Shown here: positions 20,682 through 32,003 of the stretch, piece after piece
Layout: every line of letters begins with the position of its first letter
How positions within the stretch are numbered: position 1 is the first letter of the stretch
Origin: Hyphomicrobiales bacterium
GTDB taxonomy: Bacteria > Pseudomonadota > Alphaproteobacteria > Rhizobiales > Rhizobiaceae
Reading direction: 5' to 3'
DNA length: 64,000 nucleotides
Assembly: GCA_900466945.1 (NCBI GenBank)
Contig: UBNV01000001.1
Span: 186,001 to 250,000 of the forward strand
Notes under the pieces: model-generated
Told to the model about the DNA's origin: nothing
Database searches by the model: none
The model's input: the letters and a program-made list of their open reading frames with translations, nothing else
Program-made: the position numbers and the translations under genes

Positions 20682-20956
20682 AAATTCTCTCCGAAATACG
20701 CAGCTGAAATATCATTAAAAAGCCACGAGCAGCGGTTTTGTCGTCCACTCGAAGCAATTTGAACTTTTAGCGTCAAATGCCGTTTTTGGAAACCGGATAC
20801 GATGGATCCACAGCGCGCTATGGAAAGACCGAAGCGACGGATATAGAGAGCCAGATCTTGCAGAGGATTGGCTATCGCATTAGGCATCCTAGCGCGACCG
20901 GTAAACAGTCGTGATGCCCAAGCCATCGAAGTTCATAGCAAACCTAGGCAAAAGTA
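20682..20956. promoter_or_regulatory. Divergent promoter region between LuxR gene and chvA
   Basis: 275 bp without a gene. It must hold the promoters of both neighbours. I do not see a clear lux-box-type 18-20 bp dyad. The chvA ribosome site (AGGCAAAAGTA before ATG) is weak. Confidence 0.5.
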
Positions 20957-22708
20957 ATGCAGTTGACCCTGCTACAGGTTTATTTCAAGGCCCTGAAATA
21001 CCTTGCGAGCTATAAGCTGCGGGTGTCGCTCGTGGTCGCCGCGAACATCGTGCTTGCGGTGATCACGATCCTCGAGCCGATCCTTTTCGGCCGGATCGTC
21101 GATGCCATCTCCGAAAAGCGGGACGCAACGGGCATCTTGATCGCTTGGGGCTGCTTTGGTGTATTCAACACAGTTGCCTATGTGCTTGTCGCTCGACAGG
21201 CGGATCGACTGGCGCATGGCCGTCGCGCAGATCTGCTGACGGAATCCTTCGCCAAGATCATCTCCATGCCACTCAGTTGGCATCACCAGCGCGGCACCTC
21301 GAACGCCTTGCATACGCTGCTGCGCGCAGGTGAAACGCTCTTCGGCCTCTGGCTGGAGTTCATGCGCACGCATCTGGCGACAGCCGTCGCGCTGGCCCTG
21401 CTGATCCCGACCGCCTTCTCGATGGACGTCCGCCTCACCTCGGTCCTGATCGTTCTGGCCATCCTCTATATCATCATCGGCAAGACGGTGATGAACAAGA
21501 CGAAAGCGGGCCAGGCCTCGGTGGAGAGCCACTATCACACGGTCTTTTCCCATGTGAGCGATTCCATCAGCAACGTATCCGTGCTGCACAGCTACAACCG
21601 CATTGAGGCAGAGACGCGTGCGCTGAAGGAATACACGACCAAGCTTCTGTCCGCACAATATCCGGTCCTCGACTGGTGGGCGCTCGCCGGCGCCCTGAAC
21701 CGCATTGCTTCGACGCTCTCCATGCTGGTCATCCTCGTGATCGGCACGCTGCTGGTCCAGCGGGGCGAATTGAAGGTTGGCGACATCATCGCCTTTACCG
21801 GCTTTGCGACCCTCTTGATCTCCCGTCTCGATCAGATGATCGCCTTCGTGAACCAGATCTTCGAGGCGCGATCGAAACTCGAAGACTTCTACAAGCTTGA
21901 AGACGCAGTGCAGGAACGGGAAGAACGCCCCGGTTCAGCCGATCTCAAGCAGGTGCGCGGCGATGTGGAGTTCCGGGATGTTTCCTTCGATTTCGCCTCT
22001 ACGACGCAGGGCGTGCGCGACATTTCCTTCCATGTGCGTGCAGGCCAGACGGTCGCCATCGTCGGGCCGACGGGTGCCGGCAAGACCACGCTGATCAATC
22101 TCCTGCAGCGCGTCTATGATCCGCAGTCCGGCCAGATTCTGATCGACGGCCAGGACATCGCCAAGGTGACCCGCAAGTCGCTGCGCCATGCGATCGCGAC
22201 CGTTTTCCAGGACGCAGGCTTGTTGAACCGGTCGATCAAGGACAATATTCGCTTGGGCCGCGAAGATGCGACCGAGGAAGAAATCATCCAGGCGGCCGAG
22301 GCAGCCGCGGCGACAGACTTTATCGAAAGCCGCATGATCGGCTACGACACCCATGTCGGCGAACGCGGAAACCGCCTGTCGGGCGGCGAACGCCAGCGCA
22401 TCGCGATTGCCCGCGCGATCCTGAAGAACGCCCCGATCCTCGTGCTCGACGAAGCAACCAGCGCGCTCGACGTGGAGACCGAAGCCCGCGTCAAGCAGGC
22501 GATCGATCGGCTGCGCAAGAACCGCACGACCTTCATCATCGCACACCGCCTGTCGACAATCCGGGAGGCCGACGTGGTTCTCTTCCTCGACCATGGCCGG
22601 GTCATCGAGATGGGCAACTACGACCAGCTGAGCGCGCTCGGTGGTCGCTTCACCTCGCTGCTGCGCACCAGCGGCCTGCTCAAGGAAGAGCCGAGCCCGG
22701 CGATCTGA
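20957..22708 (+). CDS. ndvA: Cyclic beta-1,2-glucan exporter, ABC permease/ATPase (NdvA/ChvA)
   Basis: 583 residues, the expected size of ChvA/NdvA half-transporters. Residues 1-310 form a six-helix exporter membrane domain. Residues 335-570 are the nucleotide-binding domain with Walker A G-P-T-G-A-G-K-T-T, signature L-S-G-G-E-R-Q-R and Walker B I-L-V-L-D-E-A-T-S-A. It works as a homodimer moving cyclic beta-1,2-glucan made by ChvB into the periplasm. The partner gene is on the same strand but separated by the oppositely oriented pyc and LuxR genes. It ends 12 bp before the convergent photolyase gene. Confidence 0.96.
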   Translation: MQLTLLQVYFKALKYLASYKLRVSLVVAANIVLAVITILEPILFGRIVDAISEKRDATGILIAWGCFGVFNTVAYVLVARQADRLAHGRRADLLTESFAKIISMPLSWHHQRGTSNALHTLLRAGETLFGLWLEFMRTHLATAVALALLIPTAFSMDVRLTSVLIVLAILYIIIGKTVMNKTKAGQASVESHYHTVFSHVSDSISNVSVLHSYNRIEAETRALKEYTTKLLSAQYPVLDWWALAGALNRIASTLSMLVILVIGTLLVQRGELKVGDIIAFTGFATLLISRLDQMIAFVNQIFEARSKLEDFYKLEDAVQEREERPGSADLKQVRGDVEFRDVSFDFASTTQGVRDISFHVRAGQTVAIVGPTGAGKTTLINLLQRVYDPQSGQILIDGQDIAKVTRKSLRHAIATVFQDAGLLNRSIKDNIRLGREDATEEEIIQAAEAAAATDFIESRMIGYDTHVGERGNRLSGGERQRIAIARAILKNAPILVLDEATSALDVETEARVKQAIDRLRKNRTTFIIAHRLSTIREADVVLFLDHGRVIEMGNYDQLSALGGRFTSLLRTSGLLKEEPSPAI

Positions 22709-22720
22709 GAGAGTGGTGTT

Positions 22721-24259
22721 TCACAGGCTGTCGAGGCTGCCGAGAACATGGGCGGCATGTTTCCGAATGGCATCCTGCTTGAAGGGATCCATCCGCCGCC
22801 AGGTCGCATACATGTTGGAAAGGCGCGGATTGCGCGCGAGCTTCTCCGTGTTGCGATCAAGGAAATCCCAGTAGAGCGCGTTGAACGGACAGGCTTTCGG
22901 CCCGGTCGTCAGCTTGGGGTCGTAACGACAGCCTCCGCAGAAATTGCTCATCCGGTCGATATATTTGCCGCTCGCAGCATAAGGCTTGCTTGCCATGATA
23001 CCGCCGTCGCCGTAAAGCGCCATGCCGAGCGTATTTGGCAGTTCGACCCAGTCATAGGCATCGGCATAAACCGCGAGATACCATTCGCAGACCTCGACCG
23101 GATCGACCCCCGCAAGCATGGCGAAATTTCCCGTCACCATCAGTCGCTGGATGTGGTGGGAATAGGCATGTTCGATCGTGTCGCCGATGGCAGAGGCCAT
23201 ACAGCGCATGCTCGTTTCACCGCTCCAGTAGAACCACGGCAGCGCCCGCGCGGCGCCGAGATGGTTACGCTCGGCATAGTCAGGCATCTCGGTCCAGTAG
23301 ATGCCGCGCACATATTCACGCCAGCCGAGGATCTGACGGATGAAACCCTCGACTGCGTTGATTGGCGCGCGTCCCTCGTACCAGGCAGCCTCTGCCCGGC
23401 GGATTACATCGAGCGGCATAAGCAGGCCGGCATTGATGTAAGCCGAGATCAGGGAATGGTAGAGATAGGGCTCGCCCTTCACCATCGCGTCCTGATAGTC
23501 GCCAAAATTGGGAAGGATCTCGTCGATGAACTGCTGGAGTTCCTTCTCGGCCTGCACGGCGTTCACCGCGAAATGGAAGCTGTCGAGCGAGCCCATATGG
23601 CCGGCGAAGCGTTCCTCGACCATGGCCAGGACAGAGTTAGTGGTCGCATCCTTTCGATGACTAATCCGCTTAGGCCCTTTCAGGCCATCAGCCGGCGGCT
23701 TGCGGTTCTCGGCATCGAAATTCCACTTGCCGCCGACAGGATCCTCGCCTTCCAGAAGCACTCGATGAAGCCGGCGCATGTCGCGATAGAAATATTCCAT
23801 GCGCAGCTGCTTACGGCCCTTGCGCCACTCCCGGAAGTCTTCGATCGAACAGAGAAAGCGATCATCGTCGCGGATCTCGACCGGAAATCCGAGGGACGTC
23901 GACCAATCGCGCATTTCGTCTGCCAGACGCCACTCCCCGCATTCCGTCGCCACAACCGCGGATGCTCCGGTCTCAGCGAGAACCCGGGCGAGTTCCCCTT
24001 TCAAGCTCTGCGTATTTTCAGGGTCGTCCAGGGTGACATAACGAACCTGAAGACCCCTCCCTCTCAACTCATCAGCAAAATGCCGCATGGCGGAAAAGAG
24101 AAAGGCGATCTTCTTTTTGTGGTGCTTGACATAGGTCGCTTCGCTCATGACTTCCGCCATGAGAACGAGCGAGGTCTCCGAATTAGCATCGGCAAGCGCA
24201 GACAGCGAATGGCTGAGCTGATCGCCGAGGACCAGATGGATGCGGGAAGGCTTCACCAT
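22721..24259 (-). CDS. phrB: Fe-S (6-4) photolyase / bacterial cryptochrome (PhrB type)
   Basis: 512 residues of the FeS-BCP branch of photolyases, which repair (6-4) photoproducts using FAD, a second chromophore and a 4Fe-4S cluster. Residues 1-150 are the Rossmann antenna domain. The C-terminal helical domain carries four cysteines at about 353, 441, 444 and 457 (M-R-C-M, F-C-G-G-C, K-A-C-P-F), the same spacing as Cys350/438/441/454 of Agrobacterium PhrB. The G-W-R-E-Y-V-R-G and H-H-I-Q-R-L-M-V-T-G-N-F segments are FAD-site motifs. The start overlaps the stop of the upstream dehydrogenase by 7 nt, so the two are translationally coupled. Confidence 0.95.
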   Translation of the reverse strand: MVKPSRIHLVLGDQLSHSLSALADANSETSLVLMAEVMSEATYVKHHKKKIAFLFSAMRHFADELRGRGLQVRYVTLDDPENTQSLKGELARVLAETGASAVVATECGEWRLADEMRDWSTSLGFPVEIRDDDRFLCSIEDFREWRKGRKQLRMEYFYRDMRRLHRVLLEGEDPVGGKWNFDAENRKPPADGLKGPKRISHRKDATTNSVLAMVEERFAGHMGSLDSFHFAVNAVQAEKELQQFIDEILPNFGDYQDAMVKGEPYLYHSLISAYINAGLLMPLDVIRRAEAAWYEGRAPINAVEGFIRQILGWREYVRGIYWTEMPDYAERNHLGAARALPWFYWSGETSMRCMASAIGDTIEHAYSHHIQRLMVTGNFAMLAGVDPVEVCEWYLAVYADAYDWVELPNTLGMALYGDGGIMASKPYAASGKYIDRMSNFCGGCRYDPKLTTGPKACPFNALYWDFLDRNTEKLARNPRLSNMYATWRRMDPFKQDAIRKHAAHVLGSLDSL

Positions 24260-24969
24260 TCGATCGGCTGGCCGTCATAAGCGAAGAAGCCACCCGTCTG
24301 AGCCGGCTCAAGCCGATCCAGCACGGAGAGCATCAGGGCCACGCTCTCGGACGGCTGGATCCGGTCATGCCCTTTGGAAAAGCCACCCGAAAAGCCGGTA
24401 TCCACAGAACCAGGGTGCAGGGTGACGACCACGCCCTTCGGTCGCAACCGGGCAATTTCGATGGCCGATGTGCGGGTGATCTGATTGAGCGCCGCCTTGG
24501 CCGAGCGATAGGAAATCCAGCCGCCGAGCTTGTTGTCACCGATTGAGCCGACCCGCGCCGAAAGTGTCGCAAAGACGCTCTTGCCTTCATTGGACAAGAG
24601 AGGCCCGAAATACTTGAGCGCAAGCGCCGGTCCGATCGCGTTCAGCGCAAACTGCGCCGCCATCACATCCGCCTGGATCGCCTTGATCGTCTTTTCCGGA
24701 CCATTGCCGTCGATCACGAGCGCACCCGTTGCGCAGATCACGAGATCGAACTTCAACTTTGCCTCGGAAAGCCGGGCCGCTGCAGCGCTGACGCTGGCTT
24801 CATCGGTGATGTCAAAGCCATCGCGGCTGCGCGACAGTTCAACGACGGAGCCACAGGCGGGGTCAGCCTTGATCGCCGCGACAAAAGCGCCACCGATCCC
24901 TCCACTCGCCCCGAGCACGAGTGCCCGGTAGCCGGGGTTGAGGGAGGTCATTCCAGAAAAGTCGGACAT
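24253..24969 (-). CDS. Short-chain dehydrogenase/reductase (C-factor-like)
   Basis: 238 residues from the ATG at 24969, which has CAGGAG at 6 nt; an ATG 30 nt further upstream lacks one. The N-terminal Rossmann motif is G-A-S-G-G-I-G and the catalytic pair is Y-R-S-A-K near residue 155, with the partner Ser in S-A-R-V-G-S. The overall pattern resembles small SDRs related to C-factor and sniffer-type proteins, which use NAD(P)H on unknown carbonyls. It is the first gene of a two-gene unit with the photolyase (7-nt overlap). The pairing suggests a shared light or oxidative-stress setting, but the substrate is unknown. Confidence 0.88.
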   Translation of the reverse strand: MSDFSGMTSLNPGYRALVLGASGGIGGAFVAAIKADPACGSVVELSRSRDGFDITDEASVSAAAARLSEAKLKFDLVICATGALVIDGNGPEKTIKAIQADVMAAQFALNAIGPALALKYFGPLLSNEGKSVFATLSARVGSIGDNKLGGWISYRSAKAALNQITRTSAIEIARLRPKGVVVTLHPGSVDTGFSGGFSKGHDRIQPSESVALMLSVLDRLEPAQTGGFFAYDGQPIEW

Positions 24970-25037
24970 CGCAAACTCCTGCAGGTCATTGCTACCCATT
25001 ACGGCAGGCAGCCCGACCGGATCAGGAACAGATTGTC

Positions 25038-25856
25038 TCAGATGGGATCGACACCGCCCGAGAAGGCCGGCATCTGACCGGGATCGATCTCCATCAGCCG
25101 GCAGACGAGCCCGGCAATCTCGGTTTGCTTGAGCCCAACATCGGGACCAATCCGGAAACCGACCGTGTAAAACGGCACTTCGGTCTCCTCTGGAGTCGGC
25201 CCTGCATGATTGCCGTCGTCACCCATGCCGTGATCGGCGGTGACGATCACCGTGTAGCCGGCCTCAAGCCAGCCCGGCAGATGTCGCGCAAGGAGGTCGC
25301 CCTGCAGGCGCGCTGCATTTCGGTAGCCGACGCTGTCGCCGCCGTGTTTGTGGCCGGCATCGTCGACATTCATCGGGTGGAGCAGGAGAAAGTCCGGCGC
25401 CTTGGCATGGATCAGCCATTCGGCATCGGCAAAGAGATGGCTGTCCGGATAGGCGTCGTCCCAGTAGAACAAGCCATGGGTTATGTCGCCGGCACCGTCG
25501 ATCAGGATCCGGTCGCGATGGCGGTCGAACGGGCAGGAGACATAGAGTTCCGACACCCAGTGATAGGCAGCCGCAGCGGTGATCTTGCCCTGCGTCCGGA
25601 CCCGACCGAAGAGATTGTCACCAACCGACCGCCGCACCACCCCATTGCTGACCACGCCGTGATCCACGGGCCGACGTCCCGTCAGCAGAGTTTGGTAAAG
25701 CGGCCGGGACATGGCCGGCAACTCGCAAGTCAGCTTGCGAACATCAGCCCGACCGGCCGCAACGAGGCCTTCCATATAGCCAAGACAGGTACGGGCCACG
25801 TCGTAACGCAGCCCGTCGAGAACGATCAAAATCACTTTGCGCATGAACGGAACCAT
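25038..25856 (-). CDS. Alkaline-phosphatase-superfamily protein (nucleotide pyrophosphatase/phosphodiesterase-like)
   Basis: 272 residues. The metal and nucleophile pattern of the phosphodiesterase/phosphatase superfamily is present: V-L-D-G-L-R-Y-D near the N-terminus, P-L-Y-Q-T-L-L-T-G-R-R-P with the candidate Thr nucleophile near residue 60, and V-T-A-D-H-G-M-G-D-D near 210, followed by a His (G-N-H-A-G). There is no signal peptide, so it should be cytoplasmic. AGAAGG lies 6 nt before the ATG at 25856; an internal ATG at 25841 is the alternative. The substrate is unknown. It lies 68 bp downstream of the SDR/photolyase promoter region, on the same strand. Confidence 0.85.
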   Translation of the reverse strand: MVPFMRKVILIVLDGLRYDVARTCLGYMEGLVAAGRADVRKLTCELPAMSRPLYQTLLTGRRPVDHGVVSNGVVRRSVGDNLFGRVRTQGKITAAAAYHWVSELYVSCPFDRHRDRILIDGAGDITHGLFYWDDAYPDSHLFADAEWLIHAKAPDFLLLHPMNVDDAGHKHGGDSVGYRNAARLQGDLLARHLPGWLEAGYTVIVTADHGMGDDGNHAGPTPEETEVPFYTVGFRIGPDVGLKQTEIAGLVCRLMEIDPGQMPAFSGGVDPI

Positions 25857-25905
25857 GTCACGCCTTCTGTGAAAGGCAAGCGACAGTCGTTTGGATCAAC
25901 AACCC

Positions 25906-26763
25906 TCAGAGGATCGGCTTGCCGCCAGTGACGGCGATCGTCGCACCGGAGACGTAGCTCGAAAGCGGGTCTGCCAGCATCACATAGGCTGTCTGCAATT
26001 CCGCGGGCTGCCCGGGGCGTCCCATCGGTACCTGCTTGCCAAAGTTTTTCACCGACTCCTCCGGCATGGTTGATGGGATGAGGGGTGTCCAGATTGGGCC
26101 GGGTGCAACCGTGTTGGCACGGATCTTCTTGTCCGCCAGCATCTGCGCAAGACCCGCCGTGAAATTCTGGATAGCGCCCTTGGTCGTGGCATAGGCGAGC
26201 AATGACGGATTGGGGCTGTCGGAATTGATCGAAGCGGTGTTGATGATCGACCCGCCATTGGTCATGTGTGGCACGGCGGCCTTGGTCAGATAGAACATCG
26301 CATGGATATTGACCCGAAACGTCAGTTCCCACTCCTCGTCCGGGATCTCGGTGATGTTGTCGAACGTAGCCTGATGCGCAGCATTATTGACCAGAATGTC
26401 GATGCCGCCCAGTTCACGAGCCGCCGTGTCGACCATCTGCCTGCAATGCTCCGCGCTCTGGATATCCCCTCGGACGAGTACAGCCTTGCGCCCGGCTTTC
26501 TCGATCCAGCGAGCTGTCTCCGTGGCGTCCTCGTCTTCATCGAGATAGGAAATCAGAACGTCGGCGCCTTCACGGGCATAGGCAATCGCCACGGCGCGAC
26601 CGATCCCGCTGTCGCCACCGGTGATGATCGCCTTCAGGCCTTCAAGCTTGCCCGACCCCTTGTAACTCTCCTCGCCATGATCTGGCCTCGGCGTCATATC
26701 CGAGGTGCGCCCCGGCATCGGGACTTTTCTCTGCGAAAATGGGGGTGTCGGATAGTCGGCCAT
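25906..26763 (-). CDS. Short-chain dehydrogenase (general-stress SDR, YhdG/YghA-like)
   Basis: 285 residues from the ATG at 26763 (AAGGAG at 7 nt). The frame continues 75 nt upstream without a ribosome site. A 45-residue polar extension (P-P-F-S-Q-R, then K-L-E-G-L-K-A-I-I-T) precedes the Rossmann motif G-G-D-S-G-I-G-R. This layout is typical of the general-stress-protein-39/YghA subgroup. The N-N-A-A motif near 125, Ser near 175 and Y-A-T-T-K near 190 complete the catalytic set. It is probably an NADP-dependent oxidoreductase made under stress; the substrate is unknown. It sits 50 bp upstream of the phosphodiesterase-like gene and may share its transcript. Confidence 0.88.
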   Translation of the reverse strand: MADYPTPPFSQRKVPMPGRTSDMTPRPDHGEESYKGSGKLEGLKAIITGGDSGIGRAVAIAYAREGADVLISYLDEDEDATETARWIEKAGRKAVLVRGDIQSAEHCRQMVDTAARELGGIDILVNNAAHQATFDNITEIPDEEWELTFRVNIHAMFYLTKAAVPHMTNGGSIINTASINSDSPNPSLLAYATTKGAIQNFTAGLAQMLADKKIRANTVAPGPIWTPLIPSTMPEESVKNFGKQVPMGRPGQPAELQTAYVMLADPLSSYVSGATIAVTGGKPIL

Positions 26764-26841
26764 GGGCTTGCTCCTTGTAGCGATGTCCAAGGGCAAACCG
26801 GTGAGCGATGGATGAGTTCCGCGCGAGCCGCACGACAAACG

Positions 26842-26870
26842 GAAAGGGCCGGCATGACGCCGGCCCTTTC
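26842..26870 (-). terminator. Terminator of the galactoside operon
   Basis: A 12-bp perfect stem (GAAAGGGCCGGC / GCCGGCCCTTTC) with a 5-nt loop just after the beta-galactosidase stop. The T tract on the minus strand is short. Confidence 0.75.
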
Positions 26871-26882
26871 AAACATTCGGAA

Positions 26883-28813
26883 TCACCCGCGCCAGGCAGC
26901 GACAGCCTGCGGTTTCAGCACGCTCTCGCCAAGCACCGGAACTGCCCCCTCGGGGAGCGTCCAGTCTTCCGTGCCGTAGTTGAAGGCGAAGACGAGATCG
27001 CCGCGGCGACGGATGCGGATGGTATCTGGGACCCGCAGCGTCGGAACATCAGCCTTCTTTGTTGCAAGCTCGAGCACGTCAGCAAGCAGACCGGCATCGG
27101 CCCAGCAGGCGAGATAGAGAACATTGCCCTTCTCGGTCAGCGCCGGATCACCGTTCTCGAAAGTGGCGAGAACCGAAGCCGATGTCTCGACATATTCCCG
27201 CCAACGGATCGCACCGCCCGAAATGGCGCCGGAAACGCTATCCGAGAGCCCGGGGCGCATCGAGGAAACCTGGATCACGCGATTGCCGGTCAAACCGCCC
27301 AGCGGACCCGGCGGCAGGTTTTCCGGGATGCGGAAATTGCGGTCGCGCGAACCCGTGCGTACGCCGATCACCACGACACCTTTGGCCTTTTCGAGCTCGG
27401 CCCGCGCCGCTTCGGTCACTTCCGTCATGCAGGGCACGACGACCAGCGGATAGCCCTCAAGCGAAGCACCCGGACGGACGAAATCGACATTGAGGCCAAG
27501 ATGGCGAAGGGCCTCGTACCAGCGGAAGCACAGCTCCTCGTAGCGGAAATCCTTGCCCTGCGGCTGGATCATCGTCGACCAGTAGCTCTGATAATCGAAG
27601 ACCAGCGCCACGGGTGCCTGGTCAGTCTCGGGGAGTGTGCCGAGGGCGACCAACTCGTCCGAGACCTGCATGGCCTCGCGGCCGCCCGGCGACCACTCGT
27701 CGAGGCCGGGCAGGTTCAGACCCGCATGCATCTGTTCCTGCGCAAACGGTGCCTGACGCCAGCGGAAATAGCTGACAACGTCGGCCCCATGGGCCAGAGC
27801 TTCCCAGGTCCAGAGCCGTACCATGCCGGGCTTCGGCACGGGGTTCCACGGCGCCCAGTTCACCGGACCCGGCTGCTGCTCCATCACCCAGAAGCGACCC
27901 TTGCCGACCGCGCGGTAGAGATCGTGGTGATAGGGCGCGATATCGGGATGCGAGGACTCGGCCCAGCGATTGCGCTCGTCTTCCGTGAAGGGGAACTTCT
28001 CGACGAAGCCGATCGGATAACTGTCCCACGAGGCAAGATCGAGATTGTCGCCGACCTTGAAGTGGTCGAAATCGGAGACGAAGCCCATGAAGTTATGGGT
28101 GACCCAGCGACCGGGCGAATGCTTGCGGATGATCTCGCACTGCATCTTGTCGTAAGCCGCGACCTGATCCGAATGGAAGCGCCAGAAGTCCAGACGCGTC
28201 GCCGGGTTCGGCTCCGTTACAGTCAGGTTCGGCAGGGCCACGTCATCGAAGCTGTTCATCTCCATAGACCAGAAGACCGAACCCCAGGCTTCATTCAGCT
28301 GGTCGGTCGACTGATAGCGCAGGCGCAGCCAGCGCTTGAAGCTCTTCAGATCTTCAGGCCCCCAAGAGAGGGTCGTGTCATGGCAGCCGTATTCATTGTC
28401 CGTCTGCCAGCCGACGATACCGGGATGGGTCCCGTAGCGCTTGGCAACAATCTCGACGATCCGGGCGCTCTCCTTCCACCAGGTCTCCGACGAGAAGGTG
28501 TAGTGACGGCGCGAACCGAAACCGCGCGGGCGGCCCTGCTCGTCATAGGGAATGATATCGGGGCATTCGTCCACCAGCCACTTGGGCGGGGTCGCGGTCG
28601 GCGTTCCCAGCACGACCTTGAGGCCCGCTTCATGCAGCACGTCGATCGCCCGGTCGAGCCATTCGAAGGTGAAATTGCCGCGCGAGGGCTCCAGACGAGA
28701 CCAGGCGAATTCACCGATGCGCACGAAGGAAATGCCGAGTTCGCGCATCCGGCGCGCGTCGGTTCGCCACCGGCTTTCGTCCCAGTGTTCCGGATAGTAG
28801 CAGACGCCCAGCA

Positions 28814-28814
<1 letters not shown>
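26883..28814 (-). CDS. Beta-galactosidase, GH42 family
   Basis: 643 residues, normal for GH42. The protein begins with M-L-G-V-C-Y-Y-P-E-H-W, the family N-terminus. The acid/base is Glu141 (W-Q-T-D-N-E-Y-G) and the nucleophile Glu312 (V-M-E-Q-Q-P-G-P), in a TIM barrel, followed by the trimerisation and C-terminal beta domains. No signal peptide is present, so it hydrolyses imported galactosides in the cytoplasm. It is the last gene of the operon; its ATG overlaps the ATPase stop as TAATG. It corresponds in position and family to LacZ of the Agrobacterium radiobacter lac operon. Confidence 0.95.
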
Positions 28815-29897
<1,083 letters not shown>

Positions 29898-29905
<8 letters not shown>

Positions 29906-32003
29906 GGGTATTGCCTCCCTTTGAAGGAATGAGTTCGAGGAGCAAAGCGCTTTCGGGCCGCAGCATCGGCAGCGGCAGGCCGGACAGGCCGGCATTGGCG
30001 AGATCGAAACTGATCGCGCCTGACAGAAGCCTCTTCTGCCCCTCGGAAATGCGGATGAATTCCGGTTCGACCGGAAGGATCTTGGAGATGGTCCACCGCC
30101 CGCCGATCTGCGTCACGCTCTCGGGCAGCTTCAGCGGTGCAGGCTGCTCGCCCACCATCTGCGGCCCTTGCGCGACGATCACCACGATACGCTCGTCGCT
30201 GGCGGCACCCCAGACATACCGTCCGTCGAGCGGCTCCATCCGGAAGGAAGCGCCCGGCGCATGGAAGAGCCCGCGAAGGCGCTTGTAGGTCTCGATATAG
30301 ACCTTCAGTTCATCGCGTTCTTCGTCCGAAAGCTCCAGCGGATTGAGCTCGACACCGAGATGATAGGCAACCGCCACCAGCGCCCGGAAGGACAGGCTGT
30401 GACGGCGGCCCGTCTGATGGTTCGGCGATGCGGAGATATGGGATCCCAGGATCTCCGGCGGCACGAAGACGGTTGCGCCGCGCTGGATTTCGAGTCGCTC
30501 AAGAGCGTCGGTGCAATCCGAGGTCCACACACGATGCGTGCGGGCGAGCGCGCCGTAATCGATACGACCGCCGCCGGATGCACAGCTTTCGATCTCGACA
30601 TCGGGATGGGCGGCGCGAACGCGGTCCATCAGGGCGTAGACGGCACGCGTCTGCGCCGCGATCTTCGCCTTGCCATCGCGACCGGCGGCATGCGTCAGAT
30701 CGCGATTCATGTCCCACTTGATGTAGGAGACGGCATGGTTGGAGAGCACCGCGTCGATCTTGCCGAAGAGATAGTCCGACACCTCGGGACGCGTCAGGTC
30801 CAGCACCAGCTGGGTGCGCGATTCAAGGATCGGACGTCCCTCGATCGTCAGCGCCCAATCCGGATGCGCCTTGTAGAGTTCGGAAACGGGGTTGACCATC
30901 TCCGGTTCGAACCAGATGCCGAACTGCATGCCCAGCCCGGTGACATGATCGACCAGCGGCTTCAGACCTTCAGGATACTTCCGCGGATCGATATCCCAGT
31001 CGCCAAGGCTCGTTGTGTCGTCGTCACGCTTGCCAAACCAGCCGTCATCCAGCACGAAACGCTCGATGCCGAGCGCGGCAGCCGCCGTCGCCTGGGCTTT
31101 CAGCGAATCCATCTGATGGTCGAAATAGTTGCCTTCCCAGGTGTTGAGTGTCACCGGACGGGGGCTCATGGTGCCGCCCGGCCAGGTGGTCAGCTCTTCG
31201 CGCACGAAGGCATGGAAGTCTTCCGTGTCAGCGCCGGCATAGGCAATCGGGCTTTCATAGCTTTCGCCCGGGCCCAAGATGATCTCGCCCGGTTCGAACA
31301 GCTCACCGAGATGCACGAGACGCCGTCCGTCATCGGTCCGGTCGATCACCATCTGGTGGTTGCCGCTGAAGCCGAGCGTCACGCCGAAGATCTGGGTCTC
31401 GCTTTCGAGGAACAGCATCGGGAAGCGATCATGCGAGGTGCGGCCACGACGATTTTCCTGGATCCAAGTACCATTGCCGAGAAGCTCGCGCCGCGTCTGG
31501 AATTCGCGACCCCAGATGCCGGTGAAGCTCATCACCTGTAGGTCGCCAGCAGGCGCGAGGAACGTGCCGGCCATGCAGCGGTCGAGCTGGTAGTCCGTTT
31601 CGCCCCGGTTCGTGAGCTTCGTCGCCATGGAAATGGGACCGGAGGGATAGGCCGTAAGCGTGATCGATATGGCCAGCTTGGCCACAGGATCGAGACCGGC
31701 AAGCACGGTGCGATGCCCGTCACGGAAAAACTCCCACTTGCCGAACTGAGCGACAAAATCACGCCCGCCACGATGCCCTGCGATCGCCGGCCAGCCAAAG
31801 AAGCCCATCCCGCCTGTCGGCAGGAGAACGGATGAGGGCACAGCCACGTCCATGCCATTGACGCGGCTCGACCGTTCGATCTCGAACAAAGGATCGGCGT
31901 CTGCAGGCTCCGCCCCGAAGGACAGGATTTCCGGCATGCCGAGCTCCGGCAGGCGCAGGCTCAGCGCCAGCTGGCCGGAATCGATGGTGACAATCTTGCT
32001 CAT
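29898..32003 (-). CDS. Alpha-galactosidase, GH36 family
   Basis: 701 residues from the ATG at 32003, which overlaps the permease stop as ATGA. The frame remains open for 97 codons upstream, but that is the permease gene in another frame. The nucleophile is Asp431 in I-K-W-D-M-N-R and the acid/base Asp496 in W-T-S-D-C-T-D, with the intervening [10 protein letters not shown] motif, all typical of GH36. It removes terminal alpha-galactose from melibiose- or raffinose-type sugars in the cytoplasm. Its place between permease and ATPase genes suggests the operon handles both alpha- and beta-galactosides. Confidence 0.94.

Noticed and set aside
22748-24280. 510-codon plus-strand frame antisense to the photolyase
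   Set aside because: The minus-strand photolyase has all Fe-S cysteines and FAD motifs; the antisense frame has none.
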